A stretch of 64,000 nucleotides of DNA from Devosia sp. (GCF_028290625.1 NZ_JAQGJM010000008.1:248001-312000); one strand, 5' to 3'; positions 1-10,692 are shown, counted from the stretch's first letter. A program made the numbers and translations. Notes: generated from the sequence alone by a model not told the origin.

Positions 1-94
1 ATGCAAGCGGGGGGAATGCAAGCGATGCACGCGTGAGGGGTTGCGGCCAGGACGCGTGCCGGTCAGGATCGAATAGTCCAAGCGGAGGCAATTC

Positions 95-322
95 ATGAGC
101 TTTGAAATCATCGCCCAGGTCGAGGACCCGTCAATGGCGCGGGTGCTGGTGGTGGCGCTTAAGGCGCATGGCTTTCATCCGCTGGAAAGCGGCGAGGGCG
201 GCCTTCCGGGATTGCCGGGGGTGTTCGGTCCCAAGGGCGTGCCGGTGCAGGTGCCCGAGGAGGAAGCGGCGGACGCGCGAGTGCTGGCGGACGACTTGTT
301 GCGCGAAATGCTGGAACCATAG
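95..322 (+). CDS. DUF2007-like putative signal-transducing protein
   Basis: A 75-residue acidic cytosolic protein. The beta-alpha-beta start (MSFEIIAQVEDPSMARVL), in which a short helix carries the residues used to reach a second strand, and the later VQVPEEEAADARVLADDL helix resemble the small DUF2007 family, whose role is unproven. The start is supported by GGAGG about seven bases upstream. No signal peptide or membrane segment is visible. The gene stands alone: the next gene begins 145 bases downstream with its own leader. Family assignment rests on fold pattern only and is moderate. Confidence 0.6.
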   Translation: MSFEIIAQVEDPSMARVLVVALKAHGFHPLESGEGGLPGLPGVFGPKGVPVQVPEEEAADARVLADDLLREMLEP

Positions 323-466
323 AGTTTGGCGGGCATTGACCCCAAAATGGGCCACATTCACAGGCATTGCTGAGTTCGATAGGTTCGACGATTGAACATG
401 TGGTGTGGTTTGGCTATAAGCCGGCTAAATGTTAACCTTTATTAAGCCTTAGGCAGGAGCAAGCCG

Positions 467-1084
467 ATGATGGTTTGGATGCGCGGATCGTTGTCAGCAG
501 TTGGCTTGGTGATGATGGCAATGACTGTCGTCGGGTGCTCGACGGCGTCCAACACGGCTGGTCTCAATACCATTCAGGCGCCCTCGACGCTGCGTCCGGT
601 GCAGGGTTCGACCGTGGCGCAGGGCAGCTTGCCCGCAATCGGCGCGACTGGCGCCCCGGCGCCGGGCCTATCCGGACAGCCGGTGCTGGGTGGCGTTGCC
701 GCGCAGCCAGCAAGCGGGTTCAATACGCTGCCGCCGGTCAATGGCGCGGCGACGCAGACCGCGATGGTCAATGGCCAGTTGGCGCCGATTGCCCAGCCCG
801 GCATGGTCAGTGCTGGCCCCGAAGGTGTGTGGACCGCGCTGGCGGGCACCAGCCAGTGCCGCCTCAACCTGCCACTGACGCTCAAGGAAGGCTCGAACTA
901 TTATCGTGCCTCGGCTCCGGGCTGTGCCCTGCCGAGCCTGGCCGCAGTTGCCGGTTGGCAGCAGGTCGGCTCGCAGCTGCAACTCTATGATGTGAATGGC
1001 AATATTGCCGGTTCGCTCACGCCAAGCGGCGGCCGTTACATTGGTGTGCTCGGCGGCGGCCAAGCCATCACCATGCAGCGCTAG
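467..1084 (+). CDS. Omp19-like outer-membrane lipoprotein, protease-inhibitor domain
   Basis: A 205-residue lipoprotein. The N-terminus is a lipoprotein signal ending in the lipobox VVGC, so the mature protein should start at Cys24. Residues 25 to about 115 are a low-complexity Ala/Pro/Gly/Gln linker. The last 90 residues, starting near GVWTALAGTSQCRLNL, form a small beta-barrel with two cysteines, as in the AprI/Inh metalloprotease-inhibitor family and Brucella Omp19. In Brucella, Omp19 inhibits host proteases; here a role in protecting the envelope from proteases is an inference. GGAG precedes the start. A large imperfect palindrome follows ten bases after the stop. Confidence 0.75.
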   Translation: MMVWMRGSLSAVGLVMMAMTVVGCSTASNTAGLNTIQAPSTLRPVQGSTVAQGSLPAIGATGAPAPGLSGQPVLGGVAAQPASGFNTLPPVNGAATQTAMVNGQLAPIAQPGMVSAGPEGVWTALAGTSQCRLNLPLTLKEGSNYYRASAPGCALPSLAAVAGWQQVGSQLQLYDVNGNIAGSLTPSGGRYIGVLGGGQAITMQR

Positions 1085-1093
1085 GATTTGACT

Positions 1094-1193
1094 GAGGCCG
1101 GTCTGCAAACGGCGGTTCACTGCGCTTCCGGTGCTCACGTACAAAAGTACGCTCCGCTCCGGTTCTCGCGAACCACCGTTTTCGACTCGGCCT
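1094..1193. repeat. Large imperfect palindrome between lipoprotein gene and zapE
   Basis: Roughly 100 bases fold back on themselves around an AAAA loop at 1143-1146. Paired blocks from outside to inside are: GAGGCCG near 1094-1100 with CGGCCT near 1189-1193; AACGGCGGTTC at 1108-1118 with GAACCACCGTT at 1170-1180 (one mismatch); CCGG with CCGG; and CGTAC with GTACG flanking the loop. It has no long T-run, so it may be a repeat element or processing structure more than a classical terminator. Arm boundaries are approximate. Confidence 0.6.
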
Positions 1194-1223
1194 GAGCCAA
1201 ATCTCCCAAACTGCAGCGTCGTA

Positions 1224-2378
1224 GTGACCATTCAAGAAACTTCTCCTCGAACTGAAGGACCCGTCAGTGCTGCTTATGCGGCGTTGGTGGAGCGGGGGGC
1301 GTTTGTGGGGGACGGGGCGCAGCGGGAGGCGGCGCGGTTGCTCGATGGGGTGGCCGAGGGGCTGGCAAACGGCAAGCGTGCGGGATTTCTTGCGCGGCTG
1401 AGGGACAAGCCGGAGCCCGTGAAGGGGCTCTATCTGTTCGGCGAGGTCGGGCGGGGCAAGACCATGCTGATGGACCTGTTCTTTGCCAATGTGCCCATCG
1501 GCCAAAAGCGGCGGGTGCATTTCCACGAATTCATGGATGAGATCCATGCGGGGATCGCGGCGTTTCGCAAGAAGGCGAAAGCCAAGGGCGACGATGGCGA
1601 CCCGATCGAGGCGGTGGTCAAGCCGATTATCAAGTCGGGACTTCGGCTGTTGTGCCTCGATGAATTCCATGTTCACGACATCACCAATGCGATGCTGCTG
1701 TATCGGCTGTTCGACAAGCTGTTCGTGGCCGGGGTGACTTTGGTGGCGACCAGCAATGTGGCGCCGGATGGACTCTACAAGGATGGGCTCAATCGCGAAT
1801 TGTTCGTCCCGTTCATCAAGCTTTTGAAAGAGCGTACGCTGGTGGCGGAATTGCCGGCGGCGCGGGATTATCGGCGGCTGAAATTTGCCGGGCAGGATGT
1901 TTATTACTTTGGGACCGGTCCGGCGGCGCGGGCGGCAATGGACAAGCTGTGGTTGCGCATCACCGGGGGCGAGGCGGGCGCGCCGGCGAGCGTCGAGAGC
2001 ATCGGACGACAAATCGCCGTGCCGCTGGCGGCGCTGGGGGCGGCGCGGTTCGGGTTTGCTGACCTCTGCGAAAAGCCGCTGGGATCGCGTGATTTCGTCA
2101 GGATCGCGCACGCGTTCGATTCGATCATCATCGATGATGTGCCGCAAATGGACCGGACGCGCAGCGACTGGGCCAAGCGGTTTATCCTCTTGATCGACAA
2201 CCTCTATGATCGCGGGGTGAAGCTGGGGGCCAGCTTCGCCGTGCCGTTGGAGCAGTTGGCGAGCGACGACAAGACGGCGTTCGAGTTCCAGCGCACCGTG
2301 TCGCGGCTGATCGAAATGCAGTCGGAAGACTATCTGGCACAGGGCTTGCGGGACGCGGGGGCTGCCGAACCGGCATAG
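1224..2378 (+). CDS. zapE: Cell division protein ZapE (AFG1-family ATPase)
   Basis: P-loop ATPase of the AFG1/ZapE family, which in E. coli associates with the FtsZ ring under stress and in mitochondria (Afg1/Lace1) helps turn over respiratory-chain subunits. Walker A is GEVGRGKT, Walker B is LLCLDEFHV, and a downstream arginine-rich FADLCEKPLGSRDF segment is typical of the family. About 384 residues from the GTG at 1224. An ATG at 1131 in the same frame would add 31 residues, but these are encoded by the palindrome just upstream and look unlike family N-termini; neither start has a strong ribosome binding site. In alphaproteobacteria zapE commonly lies just upstream of mdh, as here. Confidence 0.9.
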   Translation: MTIQETSPRTEGPVSAAYAALVERGAFVGDGAQREAARLLDGVAEGLANGKRAGFLARLRDKPEPVKGLYLFGEVGRGKTMLMDLFFANVPIGQKRRVHFHEFMDEIHAGIAAFRKKAKAKGDDGDPIEAVVKPIIKSGLRLLCLDEFHVHDITNAMLLYRLFDKLFVAGVTLVATSNVAPDGLYKDGLNRELFVPFIKLLKERTLVAELPAARDYRRLKFAGQDVYYFGTGPAARAAMDKLWLRITGGEAGAPASVESIGRQIAVPLAALGAARFGFADLCEKPLGSRDFVRIAHAFDSIIIDDVPQMDRTRSDWAKRFILLIDNLYDRGVKLGASFAVPLEQLASDDKTAFEFQRTVSRLIEMQSEDYLAQGLRDAGAAEPA

Positions 2379-2415
2379 GGCCTTGACCCATGGGCATGGC
2401 TGCAAAGCCCTTTAA

Positions 2416-3456
<1,041 letters not shown>

Positions 3457-3467
3457 CAAACCGCGGA

Positions 3468-3544
3468 GTCATCCCCGCGAAAGCGGGGACCTCCGTTTCT
3501 CTTTTGGCATCGCCAACAGAGGTTCCCGCCTTTGCGGGAATGAC
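3468..3544. repeat. Palindromic intergenic repeat, class C copy 1
   Basis: Inverted-repeat element between mdh and sucC. The left end GTCATCCCCGCGAAAGCGGGG and right end CCCGCCTTTGCGGGAATGAC are each small hairpins and also pair with one another; the middle has AGAGG/CCTCxxT-like complementarity around TTGGCATCGCCAA. The same family occurs once more at 52404-52478. Elements with GTCATTCCCGC ends are widespread in proteobacteria. This one may modulate mdh-sucC read-through, which is an inference. Confidence 0.85.
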
Positions 3545-3595
3545 CCGGTGATAGGGTGTTGACCGGTGCACCAGGCCCATCCAAGGGGACTTTGA

Positions 3596-4789
3596 ATGAA
3601 TATCCACGAACACCAGGCCAAGGCGCTGCTGAAGGCTTATGGCGCGCCGGTGGCTGACGGCGTCGCGATTTTCTCCGCTGACGAGGCGGCCGCGGCGGCC
3701 AAGTCGCTGCCAGGGCCGCTTTATGTGGTCAAGAGCCAGATCCATGCGGGCGGGCGCGGCAAGGGTAAGTTCAAGGAACTCGGTCCCGATGCCAAAGGCG
3801 GCGTGCGGCTGGCCCGGACAATCGAGGACGTGGTTGCGTTCTCCAAGGAAATGCTCGGCAATACGCTGGTGACCAAGCAGACCGGCCCGGCCGGCAAGCA
3901 GGTCAATCGCCTCTATATCGAAGACGGCGCCGATATCGCCCGCGAACTCTATTGCTCGCTGCTGGTCGATCGCGGCACCGGGCGGGTGTCGTTCGTGGTG
4001 TCGACCGAAGGCGGCATGGATATCGAGGCCGTCGCCCATGATACCCCGGAAAAGATCATCGCCGTGGATATCGATCCGCTGGCCGGCGTGACCGACAAGG
4101 ACGTGGCCGAGATCGTCGCCGCGCTCAAGCTCGATGGCGACGCCAAGGTCGATGCGGCCAAGCTGTTCCCAATCCTCTACAAGGCCTTCGTCGAGACCGA
4201 CATGAGCCTGCTCGAAGTCAATCCGCTGATCGTTCTGACCGACGGCCATCTGCGCGTGCTCGACGCCAAGGTCAGCTTCGACAACAACGCGGCGTTCCGG
4301 CATCCCGAGCTGGCCGAGCTGCGCGACCTCAGCGAAGAAGACGCCAAGGAAATCGAAGCGTCCAAGTTCGACCTGGCCTACGTGGCGCTGGATGGAAACA
4401 TCGGCTGCATGGTCAATGGGGCGGGCCTCGCCATGTCGACCATGGACATCATCAAGCTCTATGGCGCGGAGCCGGCGAACTTCCTCGACGTTGGCGGCGG
4501 CGCCACCAAGGAGAAGGTGACGGCAGCGTTCAAGATCATCACCGCCGATCCGGCAGTTGAAGGCATCCTGGTCAATATCTTTGGCGGCATCATGCGCTGC
4601 GACGTCATCGCCGAGGGCGTGATCGCCGCAGTCAAGGAAGTCGGACTGCAGGTGCCTCTCGTCGTGCGGCTGGAAGGCACGCGCGTTAAGGAAGGCAAGG
4701 AAATCCTCAACCAGAGCGGGTTGAACGTGATTTCGGCTGACGATCTCGATGACGCCGCACAGAAGATCGTGGCGGCGGTGAAGGGCTAG
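3596..4789 (+). CDS. sucC: Succinyl-CoA synthetase (ADP-forming) beta subunit
   Basis: ATP-grasp beta subunit of succinyl-CoA ligase, which with SucD converts succinyl-CoA, phosphate and ADP to succinate, CoA and ATP. 397 residues, the family's usual size. The N-terminal [12 protein letters not shown] is diagnostic; the nucleotide-binding segment includes [18 protein letters not shown] contributes the metal site; the C-terminal flavodoxin-like domain has [11 protein letters not shown]. It starts 51 bases after repeat C1. Unusually, a cupin gene lies between sucC and sucD, where most relatives have sucD almost touching sucC. Confidence 0.98.
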   Translation: MNIHEHQAKALLKAYGAPVADGVAIFSADEAAAAAKSLPGPLYVVKSQIHAGGRGKGKFKELGPDAKGGVRLARTIEDVVAFSKEMLGNTLVTKQTGPAGKQVNRLYIEDGADIARELYCSLLVDRGTGRVSFVVSTEGGMDIEAVAHDTPEKIIAVDIDPLAGVTDKDVAEIVAALKLDGDAKVDAAKLFPILYKAFVETDMSLLEVNPLIVLTDGHLRVLDAKVSFDNNAAFRHPELAELRDLSEEDAKEIEASKFDLAYVALDGNIGCMVNGAGLAMSTMDIIKLYGAEPANFLDVGGGATKEKVTAAFKIITADPAVEGILVNIFGGIMRCDVIAEGVIAAVKEVGLQVPLVVRLEGTRVKEGKEILNQSGLNVISADDLDDAAQKIVAAVKG

Positions 4790-4793
4790 GCCG

Positions 4794-5165
4794 ATGGCCC
4801 CCCGCAAGATCAACCTGGTCGAGGCGGCCGAGGCTGGCATCAAGGGTGTGTGGCAGCCCCATATCGCCGGCGATGTCAACGACAGCCAAGTCAAGATCGC
4901 CAAGTTCGGCGAAGTCTTTGACTGGCACGCGCACGAGCAAGAGGACGAAGCGTTCCTCGTGCTCAAGGGCCGCATCGCCATCGATTTTCGCGACGGCGTG
5001 GTGGAACTGGGCGAGGGCGAATTCCTCGTCGTGCCCAAGGCCACCGAGCACAGGCCACGCGCGCTGACCCATGAGCCGATCGTGCTCATGGTGGAACCTT
5101 CGACGACGCTCAATACCGGCAATGCGACAAGCGCGCTGACCGTCACCGAACTCAATCGACTGTAG
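4794..5165 (+). CDS. Small cupin-domain protein inserted between sucC and sucD
   Basis: A 123-residue single-domain cupin. Cupin motif 1 is recognisable as [22 protein letters not shown], giving HxH and a downstream glutamate as metal ligands; motif 2 is [16 protein letters not shown] with its histidine. It starts four bases after sucC and ends eight bases before sucD, so it must be co-transcribed and probably translationally coupled. Similar proteins exist widely as uncharacterised cupins; no substrate can be named. Its location suggests a role tied to the TCA cycle or simply a chance insertion without polarity. Confidence 0.85.
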   Translation: MAPRKINLVEAAEAGIKGVWQPHIAGDVNDSQVKIAKFGEVFDWHAHEQEDEAFLVLKGRIAIDFRDGVVELGEGEFLVVPKATEHRPRALTHEPIVLMVEPSTTLNTGNATSALTVTELNRL

Positions 5166-5173
5166 GAAAATCC

Positions 5174-6082
5174 ATGTCCATTCTGGTCAATAAAGACACC
5201 AAGGTTCTCGTGCAGGGGCTGACCGGCAAGACCGGGACGTTCCACACCGAACAGGCGCTGGCCTACTACGGCACCCAGATGGTGGGCGGGGTGAACCCCA
5301 AGAAGGCCGGCGAGACCTGGACCAGCGGCGTGGATGCTTCGGCATCGCTGCCGGTGTTCGCGTCGGTCGCCGAGGGCAAGGAGCGCACTGGCGCGACGGC
5401 ATCGGTCGTCTATGTGCCGCCTCCGGGGGCGGCCGCAGCCATCATCGAAGCCATCGAGGCGGAAATTCCGCTGATCGTGTGCATCACCGAAGGCATTCCG
5501 GTGCTCGACATGGTGCGGGTCAAGGCGCGGCTGGAAGGCTCCAAGTCTCGCCTGCTCGGGCCGAACTGCCCGGGCGTGCTGACGCCGGAAGAATGCAAGA
5601 TCGGCATCATGCCGGGTTCGATCTTCTCGAAGGGGTCGGTGGGCATTGTTTCCCGCTCGGGCACGCTTACCTATGAGGCAGTGTTCCAGACCACCAATGA
5701 AGGCCTTGGCCAGACCACCGCTGTCGGGATCGGCGGCGACCCTGTCAAGGGCACCGAGTTCATCGATATCCTCGAAATGTTCCTCGCCGACGAAGCAACG
5801 AAATCGATCATCATGATCGGCGAAATCGGCGGTTCCGCCGAGGAAGACGCCGCGCAGTTCCTGATCGACGAGGCCAAGAAGGGCCGCAAGAAGCCGATGG
5901 CCGGCTTCATCGCGGGCCTGACGGCACCGGCCGGGCGCACGATGGGCCATGCTGGCGCCGTAATTTCGGGTGGTAAGGGCGGCGCTGAAGACAAGATCGC
6001 CGCGATGGAAGCGGCGGGCATCAAGGTGTCCAAGTCGCCGGCACGCATCGGCAAGACCCTTGCCGAAGTCTTGAAGGGTTAA
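5174..6082 (+). CDS. sucD: Succinyl-CoA synthetase (ADP-forming) alpha subunit
   Basis: Alpha subunit of succinyl-CoA ligase; binds CoA and carries the phosphohistidine. 302 residues. The N-terminal CoA-binding Rossmann domain begins [34 protein letters not shown] and [10 protein letters not shown] are family signatures; the phosphorylated histidine is in [13 protein letters not shown], about residue 259. Its start follows AGGAAA eight bases upstream. Works as a heteromer with the product of sucC, separated from it by a cupin gene. Confidence 0.98.
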   Translation: MSILVNKDTKVLVQGLTGKTGTFHTEQALAYYGTQMVGGVNPKKAGETWTSGVDASASLPVFASVAEGKERTGATASVVYVPPPGAAAAIIEAIEAEIPLIVCITEGIPVLDMVRVKARLEGSKSRLLGPNCPGVLTPEECKIGIMPGSIFSKGSVGIVSRSGTLTYEAVFQTTNEGLGQTTAVGIGGDPVKGTEFIDILEMFLADEATKSIIMIGEIGGSAEEDAAQFLIDEAKKGRKKPMAGFIAGLTAPAGRTMGHAGAVISGGKGGAEDKIAAMEAAGIKVSKSPARIGKTLAEVLKG

Positions 6083-6278
6083 ACTCGACCGTGTGATGCA
6101 ATTCATCATTGCGGTCACAATTGAATGATAGGCAACGCGCACCCGGCGCGTTGTGGCCGGTAACAGGATACTAAGGATGTGCGGGCAGTATCCGGTTCAA
6201 ACGCAATGACCGCATGTGGCCGGAGTTACCCGGCCCGTTCAGAAGGATGGCGGGGCGTGGGCCTCGCGACAAAAAGCG
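6083..6278 (+). other. 196-base leader region upstream of sucA
   Basis: No gene is visible here. It contains a perfect hairpin, arms CAACGCGC (6133-6140) and GCGCGTTG (6146-6153) with a five-base loop, not followed by T residues, and a weaker ATCATT/AATGAT pairing just upstream. An in-frame ATG at 6216 would extend SucA by 21 residues but has no good ribosome binding site. The region may hold the promoter or an attenuating structure of sucAB. I cannot match it to a known riboswitch class by eye. Confidence 0.4.
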
Positions 6279-9278
6279 ATGACACGACAGGAAAAGAACG
6301 ACACGTTCTTGCTGACCTCGTTCCTCTATGGTGGGAACGCCGACTACATCGAGCAACTCTATTCCAGCTTCAAGGCTGATCCGTCCAGCGTCGATCCGAC
6401 CTGGGCGAGCTTTTTCGGCAAGCTGGACGATACCGGTAGCGACGCCAAGAAGAGCGCTGATGGCCCGAGCTGGGGCCGCAAGGACTGGCCGCAGAGCGCC
6501 AATGGCGAACTGGTCAGCGCGCTGGACGGCAACTGGGGCGAAATCGCCATCAAGACCGAAAAGGTCATGGCCAAGAAGGCCGAAGCCACTGGCGCTCCCG
6601 CAGCGACGGCGGCCGATGTGCTGCAGGCGACGCGCGACAGCATCCGCGCCATCATGATGATCCGTGCCTATCGCATGCGCGGGCATCTGCATGCCGATCT
6701 CGACCCGCTCAAGCTCAAGGCCGACGAGCCGGCGCCGGAACTCGATCCGCGCAGCTATGGCTTCACCGAGGCTGATTTCAGCCGCAAGATTTTCATCGAT
6801 AACTATCTGGGGCTGGAATACGCCACGATCCCCGAAATGCTGGCGATCCTGGAACGCACCTATTGCGGCACGGTCGGCATCGAATTCATGCATATCTCCG
6901 ATCCCGAAGCCAAGCAGTGGATTCAGGAGCGTATCGAGGGACCGGAGAAGGAAATCACCTTCACGCCCGAGGGCAAGAAGGCGATCCTGTCCAAGCTGAT
7001 CGAGGCCGAGGGCTTTGAGAAGTTCCTCGACGTCAAGTTCACCGGCACCAAGCGGTTTGGCCTCGATGGCTCGGAATCGCTGATCCCGGCGCTGGAGCAG
7101 ATCATCAAGCGCGGCGGCGCCATGGGCATCAAGGACATCGTCCTGGGCATGGCGCATCGCGGGCGGCTGAACGTTCTGACGCAGGTGATGCACAAGCCGC
7201 ACCGCGCGCTGTTCCATGAGTTCAAGGGCGGCGCTTACTATCCCGAGGACGTGGAAGGTTCGGGCGACGTCAAGTATCACCTGGGCGCTTCGTCGGACCG
7301 CGAGTTCGATGGCAACAAGGTGCATCTGTCGCTGACGGCGAACCCCAGCCATTTGGAGATCGTCGATCCGGTGGTGCTGGGCAAGGCGCGCGCCAAGCAG
7401 GACCAGCATATCTCGCCGGACAACAAGCTGATCAATATTGCCACCGACGGCAAGCCGGACCGCTCCATGGTGCTGCCGCTGCTGCTGCATGGCGATGCGG
7501 CGTTTGCCGGGCAGGGCGTGATCGCCGAATGCCTGGGGTTGTCGGGCCTCAAGGGCCATCGTACGGGCGGCTCGATCCACTTCGTCATCAATAACCAGAT
7601 CGGCTTCACCACCAGCCCGCTCTATTCGCGCTCTTCGCCCTATCCGACCGATGTGGCCAAGATGATCGAAGCGCCGGTGCTGCATGTGAACGGGGATGAC
7701 CCGGAAGCGGTGGTGTTCGCCGCCAAGATCGCCGTGGAATTCCGCCAGAAGTTCGGTCGCCCGGTGGTGATCGACATGTTCTGCTATCGCCGCTTCGGGC
7801 ACAACGAAGGCGACGAGCCTTCGTTCACCCAGCCGATGATGTATTCCAAGATCCGCGCGCACAAGACGACGCTGGAGATCTATTCGGAAAAGCTGATCGC
7901 CGAAGGCTTGCTGACGGCCGAGCAGCTCGAAGAGCAGAAGGCCGGCTGGCGCGCGCATCTGGAAGGCGAATTCCAGGCTGGGCAGGACTATCGCCCCAAC
8001 AAGGCCGACTGGCTCGATGGTGCCTGGAGGGACCTGCGTCCGGCCGAGCAGGAAGGCCCGCGCCGCGGCGATACCGGCGTGGCGATCGATACGCTGGCCA
8101 AGCTGGGCGCCAAGCTGAGCTATGTGCCGGCCGATTTCAACGTCCACAAGACGGTCAAGCGGTTCATGGACAATCGCCTGGCTGCGATCGAGGCGGGCGA
8201 GGGGATCGACTGGGCGACGGCGGAAGCGCTGGCATTCGGCACGCTGGTCACCGAGGGGCACCCGGTGCGCCTCAGCGGCCAGGACGTGGAACGCGGCACC
8301 TTCAGCCAGCGCCATTCGGTGCTGAACGACCAGGTGGACGACCACACCTATACGCCGCTCAATAACCTCTCCGAAGACCAGAGCCGCTACGAAGTCATCA
8401 ACTCGATGCTCTCGGAAGAGGCGGTGCTGGGCTTTGAGTATGGCTATTCGCTGGCCGAACCGAAGGCGCTGACGATCTGGGAAGCCCAGTTCGGCGATTT
8501 CGTGAATGGCGCGCAGGTAGTGATCGACCAGTTCATCTCCTCGGGCGAGCGCAAGTGGTTCCGCATGAGCGGCCTCGTGATGCTGCTGCCGCATGGTTAT
8601 GAAGGGCAGGGCCCGGAGCATTCCTCCGCGCGTCCCGAGCGCTTCCTGCAGCTCTGCGCGGAAGACAATATGCAGGTTGCCAACTGCACGACGCCGGCGA
8701 ACTATTTCCACGCCCTGCGCCGCCAGGTGACCCGCGATTTCCGCAAGCCGCTGATCCTGATGACGCCGAAGAGCTTGCTGCGCCACAAGCGAGCCACCTC
8801 GGGCCTCAACGAAATGGGGCCGGATTCGTGCTTCCATCGCCTATTGTGGGACGATGCCGAAGCGCCCGGCGCGCCCAAGACGACGGTGCGGCTGGCGAGC
8901 GACGACAAGATCCGCCGCGTCGTGGTCTGCACCGGCAAGGTCTATTATGACCTCTTGGAGGACCGCGAGAAGAAGGGCATCAACGATGTCTATCTGCTGC
9001 GGCTGGAGCAGCTTTATCCGTTCCCCGCCAAGGCGTTGCTGGACGAATTGAACCGCTTCCCCAATGCAGACATCGTCTGGTGCCAGGAAGAGCCGAAGAA
9101 CATGGGCGCCTGGGCGTTCATCCAGCCCTATGTGGAATGGGTGTTCGACCAGATGGGCCGCAACGGTCAGCGCGTGCGCTATGTCGGCCGGCCGGCCTCG
9201 GCCTCGACCGCGACGGGCCTGATGCGCACGCACTTGGCCCAGTTGCAAGCGTTCCTCGATGAGGCGTATGCCAGCTAA
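6279..9278 (+). CDS. sucA: 2-oxoglutarate dehydrogenase E1 component
   Basis: Thiamine-diphosphate-dependent E1 of the 2-oxoglutarate dehydrogenase complex; decarboxylates 2-oxoglutarate and transfers the succinyl group to lipoyl-E2. 999 residues from the ATG at 6279, matching rhizobial SucA, which also begins with a short charged stretch before FLLTSFLYGGNADYIEQLY. Signatures: AHRGRLNVL, the ThDP/Mg loop GDAAFAGQGV with NNQIGFTT, and RRFGHNEGDEP. The C-terminal transketolase-like domain has HGYEGQGPEHSSAR. SucB follows 97 bases later, behind a hairpin at 9284-9313. Confidence 0.98.
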   Translation: MTRQEKNDTFLLTSFLYGGNADYIEQLYSSFKADPSSVDPTWASFFGKLDDTGSDAKKSADGPSWGRKDWPQSANGELVSALDGNWGEIAIKTEKVMAKKAEATGAPAATAADVLQATRDSIRAIMMIRAYRMRGHLHADLDPLKLKADEPAPELDPRSYGFTEADFSRKIFIDNYLGLEYATIPEMLAILERTYCGTVGIEFMHISDPEAKQWIQERIEGPEKEITFTPEGKKAILSKLIEAEGFEKFLDVKFTGTKRFGLDGSESLIPALEQIIKRGGAMGIKDIVLGMAHRGRLNVLTQVMHKPHRALFHEFKGGAYYPEDVEGSGDVKYHLGASSDREFDGNKVHLSLTANPSHLEIVDPVVLGKARAKQDQHISPDNKLINIATDGKPDRSMVLPLLLHGDAAFAGQGVIAECLGLSGLKGHRTGGSIHFVINNQIGFTTSPLYSRSSPYPTDVAKMIEAPVLHVNGDDPEAVVFAAKIAVEFRQKFGRPVVIDMFCYRRFGHNEGDEPSFTQPMMYSKIRAHKTTLEIYSEKLIAEGLLTAEQLEEQKAGWRAHLEGEFQAGQDYRPNKADWLDGAWRDLRPAEQEGPRRGDTGVAIDTLAKLGAKLSYVPADFNVHKTVKRFMDNRLAAIEAGEGIDWATAEALAFGTLVTEGHPVRLSGQDVERGTFSQRHSVLNDQVDDHTYTPLNNLSEDQSRYEVINSMLSEEAVLGFEYGYSLAEPKALTIWEAQFGDFVNGAQVVIDQFISSGERKWFRMSGLVMLLPHGYEGQGPEHSSARPERFLQLCAEDNMQVANCTTPANYFHALRRQVTRDFRKPLILMTPKSLLRHKRATSGLNEMGPDSCFHRLLWDDAEAPGAPKTTVRLASDDKIRRVVVCTGKVYYDLLEDREKKGINDVYLLRLEQLYPFPAKALLDELNRFPNADIVWCQEEPKNMGAWAFIQPYVEWVFDQMGRNGQRVRYVGRPASASTATGLMRTHLAQLQAFLDEAYAS

Positions 9279-9283
9279 CAAGC

Positions 9284-9313
9284 CAATGATGGCGCTTCAA
9301 AGTGCCATCATTG
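9284..9313 (+). other. Intercistronic hairpin sucA-sucB
   Basis: Perfect ten-base stem CAATGATGGC (9284-9293) with GCCATCATTG (9304-9313) and a ten-base loop, starting six bases after the sucA stop. No T-tract follows, so it is more likely an mRNA-stability or processing element than a terminator. A second, weaker stem-loop (AGCGTCCC with GGGGCGCT) lies near 9327-9348. Confidence 0.6.
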
Positions 9314-9375
9314 CGCGCTAATTTGTAGCGTCCCGCTCAGGGGCGCTTGAGACATAAAAAAAGGACCTGCCAATT

Positions 9376-10680
9376 ATGTCGACCGAAATCCGGGTGCCGA
9401 CCCTGGGCGAGAGCGTTACCGAAGCCACGATCGGGCAATGGTTCAAGAAGGTGGGCGACACCGTCGCTGCCGACGAACCACTGGTCGAGCTGGAGACCGA
9501 CAAGGTCACCATCGAAGTGCCGGCCCCCGCAGCCGGCGTGCTGGAAGCCATTGCGGCCAATCCGGGCGACACGGTTGACGTCGGCGCATTGCTGGGCGCC
9601 ATCGGTGGTGCCGGTGCGGTGGTGACACCCAAGCCGGTCGAGGCCAAGGCGGCCGTTCCGGCGGCGAATGCCGCTGGCCCTGAGCCGATCAAGCCGGCTG
9701 TGGCCGGCGCAGCCCCGGTCAATGGCACCACGATGCCACCGGCTCCGGCGGCGCAGAAGCTGATCAACGAGAACGACATCAACGGCTCGGAAATCGAAGG
9801 TTCGGGCAAGCGCGGGCAGGTGCTCAAGGAAGACGTGCTGGCAGCTTTGAGCCGTCCGCTGACGCCGCCGGCTGCGCCTGCAGCCCAGGCTGCGGTGCCC
9901 GCGGTCGCTGAAGTCACGAAGCCCGTCGAGGCCCCCAAAGCTCCCGCCGCGCCACGTGCACCGGTCGCTGCCGACGACGCATCGCGCGAAGAGCGGGTCA
10001 AGATGACCCGGCTGCGCCAGACCATTGCGCGCCGCCTGAAGGATGCCCAGAACACCGCCGCCATGCTGACCACTTTCAACGAGGTGGACATGAAGCCGGT
10101 GATGGATTTGCGCAATTCCTACAAGGAGTTGTTCGAGAAGAAGCATGGCGTCAAGCTCGGCTTCATGGGCTTTTTCACCAAGGCCGTGGTGCATGCGCTC
10201 AAGGAAATCCCCTCGATCAATGCCGAGATCGATGGCGACGACCTGATCTACAAGAACTACGCCCACATTGGCGTGGCCGTGGGCACCGAAAAGGGCCTGG
10301 TCGTGCCTGTCGTGCGCAATGCCGATACGATGTCGATCGCCGAGATCGAGAAGTCGATCAACGTGCTTGGCAAGAAGGCGCGCGACGGACAGTTGTCGAT
10401 GGCCGATATGCAGGGCGGCACCTTCACCATCTCCAATGGTGGTGTATATGGCTCGCTGATGTCGACGCCGATTTTGAATGCGCCGCAGTCGGGCATTCTG
10501 GGCATGCACAAGATCCAAGAGCGGCCGATTGCCGTGAATGGCGAAGTGGTCGTACGGCCGATGATGTATCTGGCGCTGAGCTATGATCACCGCGTGGTCG
10601 ACGGCAAGGAAGCTGTTACCTTCCTCGTGCGCGTCAAGGAAAGCCTTGAGGCGCCGGAGCGGCTGGTGCTGGACCTGTAA
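9376..10680 (+). CDS. sucB: Dihydrolipoyllysine succinyltransferase (E2 of 2-oxoglutarate dehydrogenase)
   Basis: E2 core of the 2-oxoglutarate dehydrogenase complex. 434 residues. One lipoyl domain occupies residues 1-75 with the lipoylated lysine in [11 protein letters not shown] (Lys43). Ala/Pro-rich linkers follow; the peripheral E1/E3-binding domain is near 125-165 ([15 protein letters not shown]...KEDVL); the catalytic domain runs from about 200 with the DHRVVDG active-site motif near the C-terminus. GGACC lies just upstream of the ATG. A clear intrinsic terminator follows. The E3 gene lpd is not adjacent but 3.7 kb downstream. Confidence 0.98.
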   Translation: MSTEIRVPTLGESVTEATIGQWFKKVGDTVAADEPLVELETDKVTIEVPAPAAGVLEAIAANPGDTVDVGALLGAIGGAGAVVTPKPVEAKAAVPAANAAGPEPIKPAVAGAAPVNGTTMPPAPAAQKLINENDINGSEIEGSGKRGQVLKEDVLAALSRPLTPPAAPAAQAAVPAVAEVTKPVEAPKAPAAPRAPVAADDASREERVKMTRLRQTIARRLKDAQNTAAMLTTFNEVDMKPVMDLRNSYKELFEKKHGVKLGFMGFFTKAVVHALKEIPSINAEIDGDDLIYKNYAHIGVAVGTEKGLVVPVVRNADTMSIAEIEKSINVLGKKARDGQLSMADMQGGTFTISNGGVYGSLMSTPILNAPQSGILGMHKIQERPIAVNGEVVVRPMMYLALSYDHRVVDGKEAVTFLVRVKESLEAPERLVLDL

Positions 10681-10692
10681 CGGTCGACACAT

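Noticed and set aside
1..94. Short frame ending at base 36 with repeated ATGCAAGCG units
   Set aside because: Only 11 codons lie in the window; it may be the end of an upstream gene or noncoding, and cannot be judged.
432..445. TTAA-N6-TTAA upstream of the lipoprotein gene as a CtrA site
   Set aside because: CtrA sites need a seven-base spacer; six bases is off consensus and AT-rich stretches can match by chance.
6171..8837. Open frame of 888 codons on the minus strand opposite sucA
   Set aside because: Antisense shadow of sucA with no recognisable domain.
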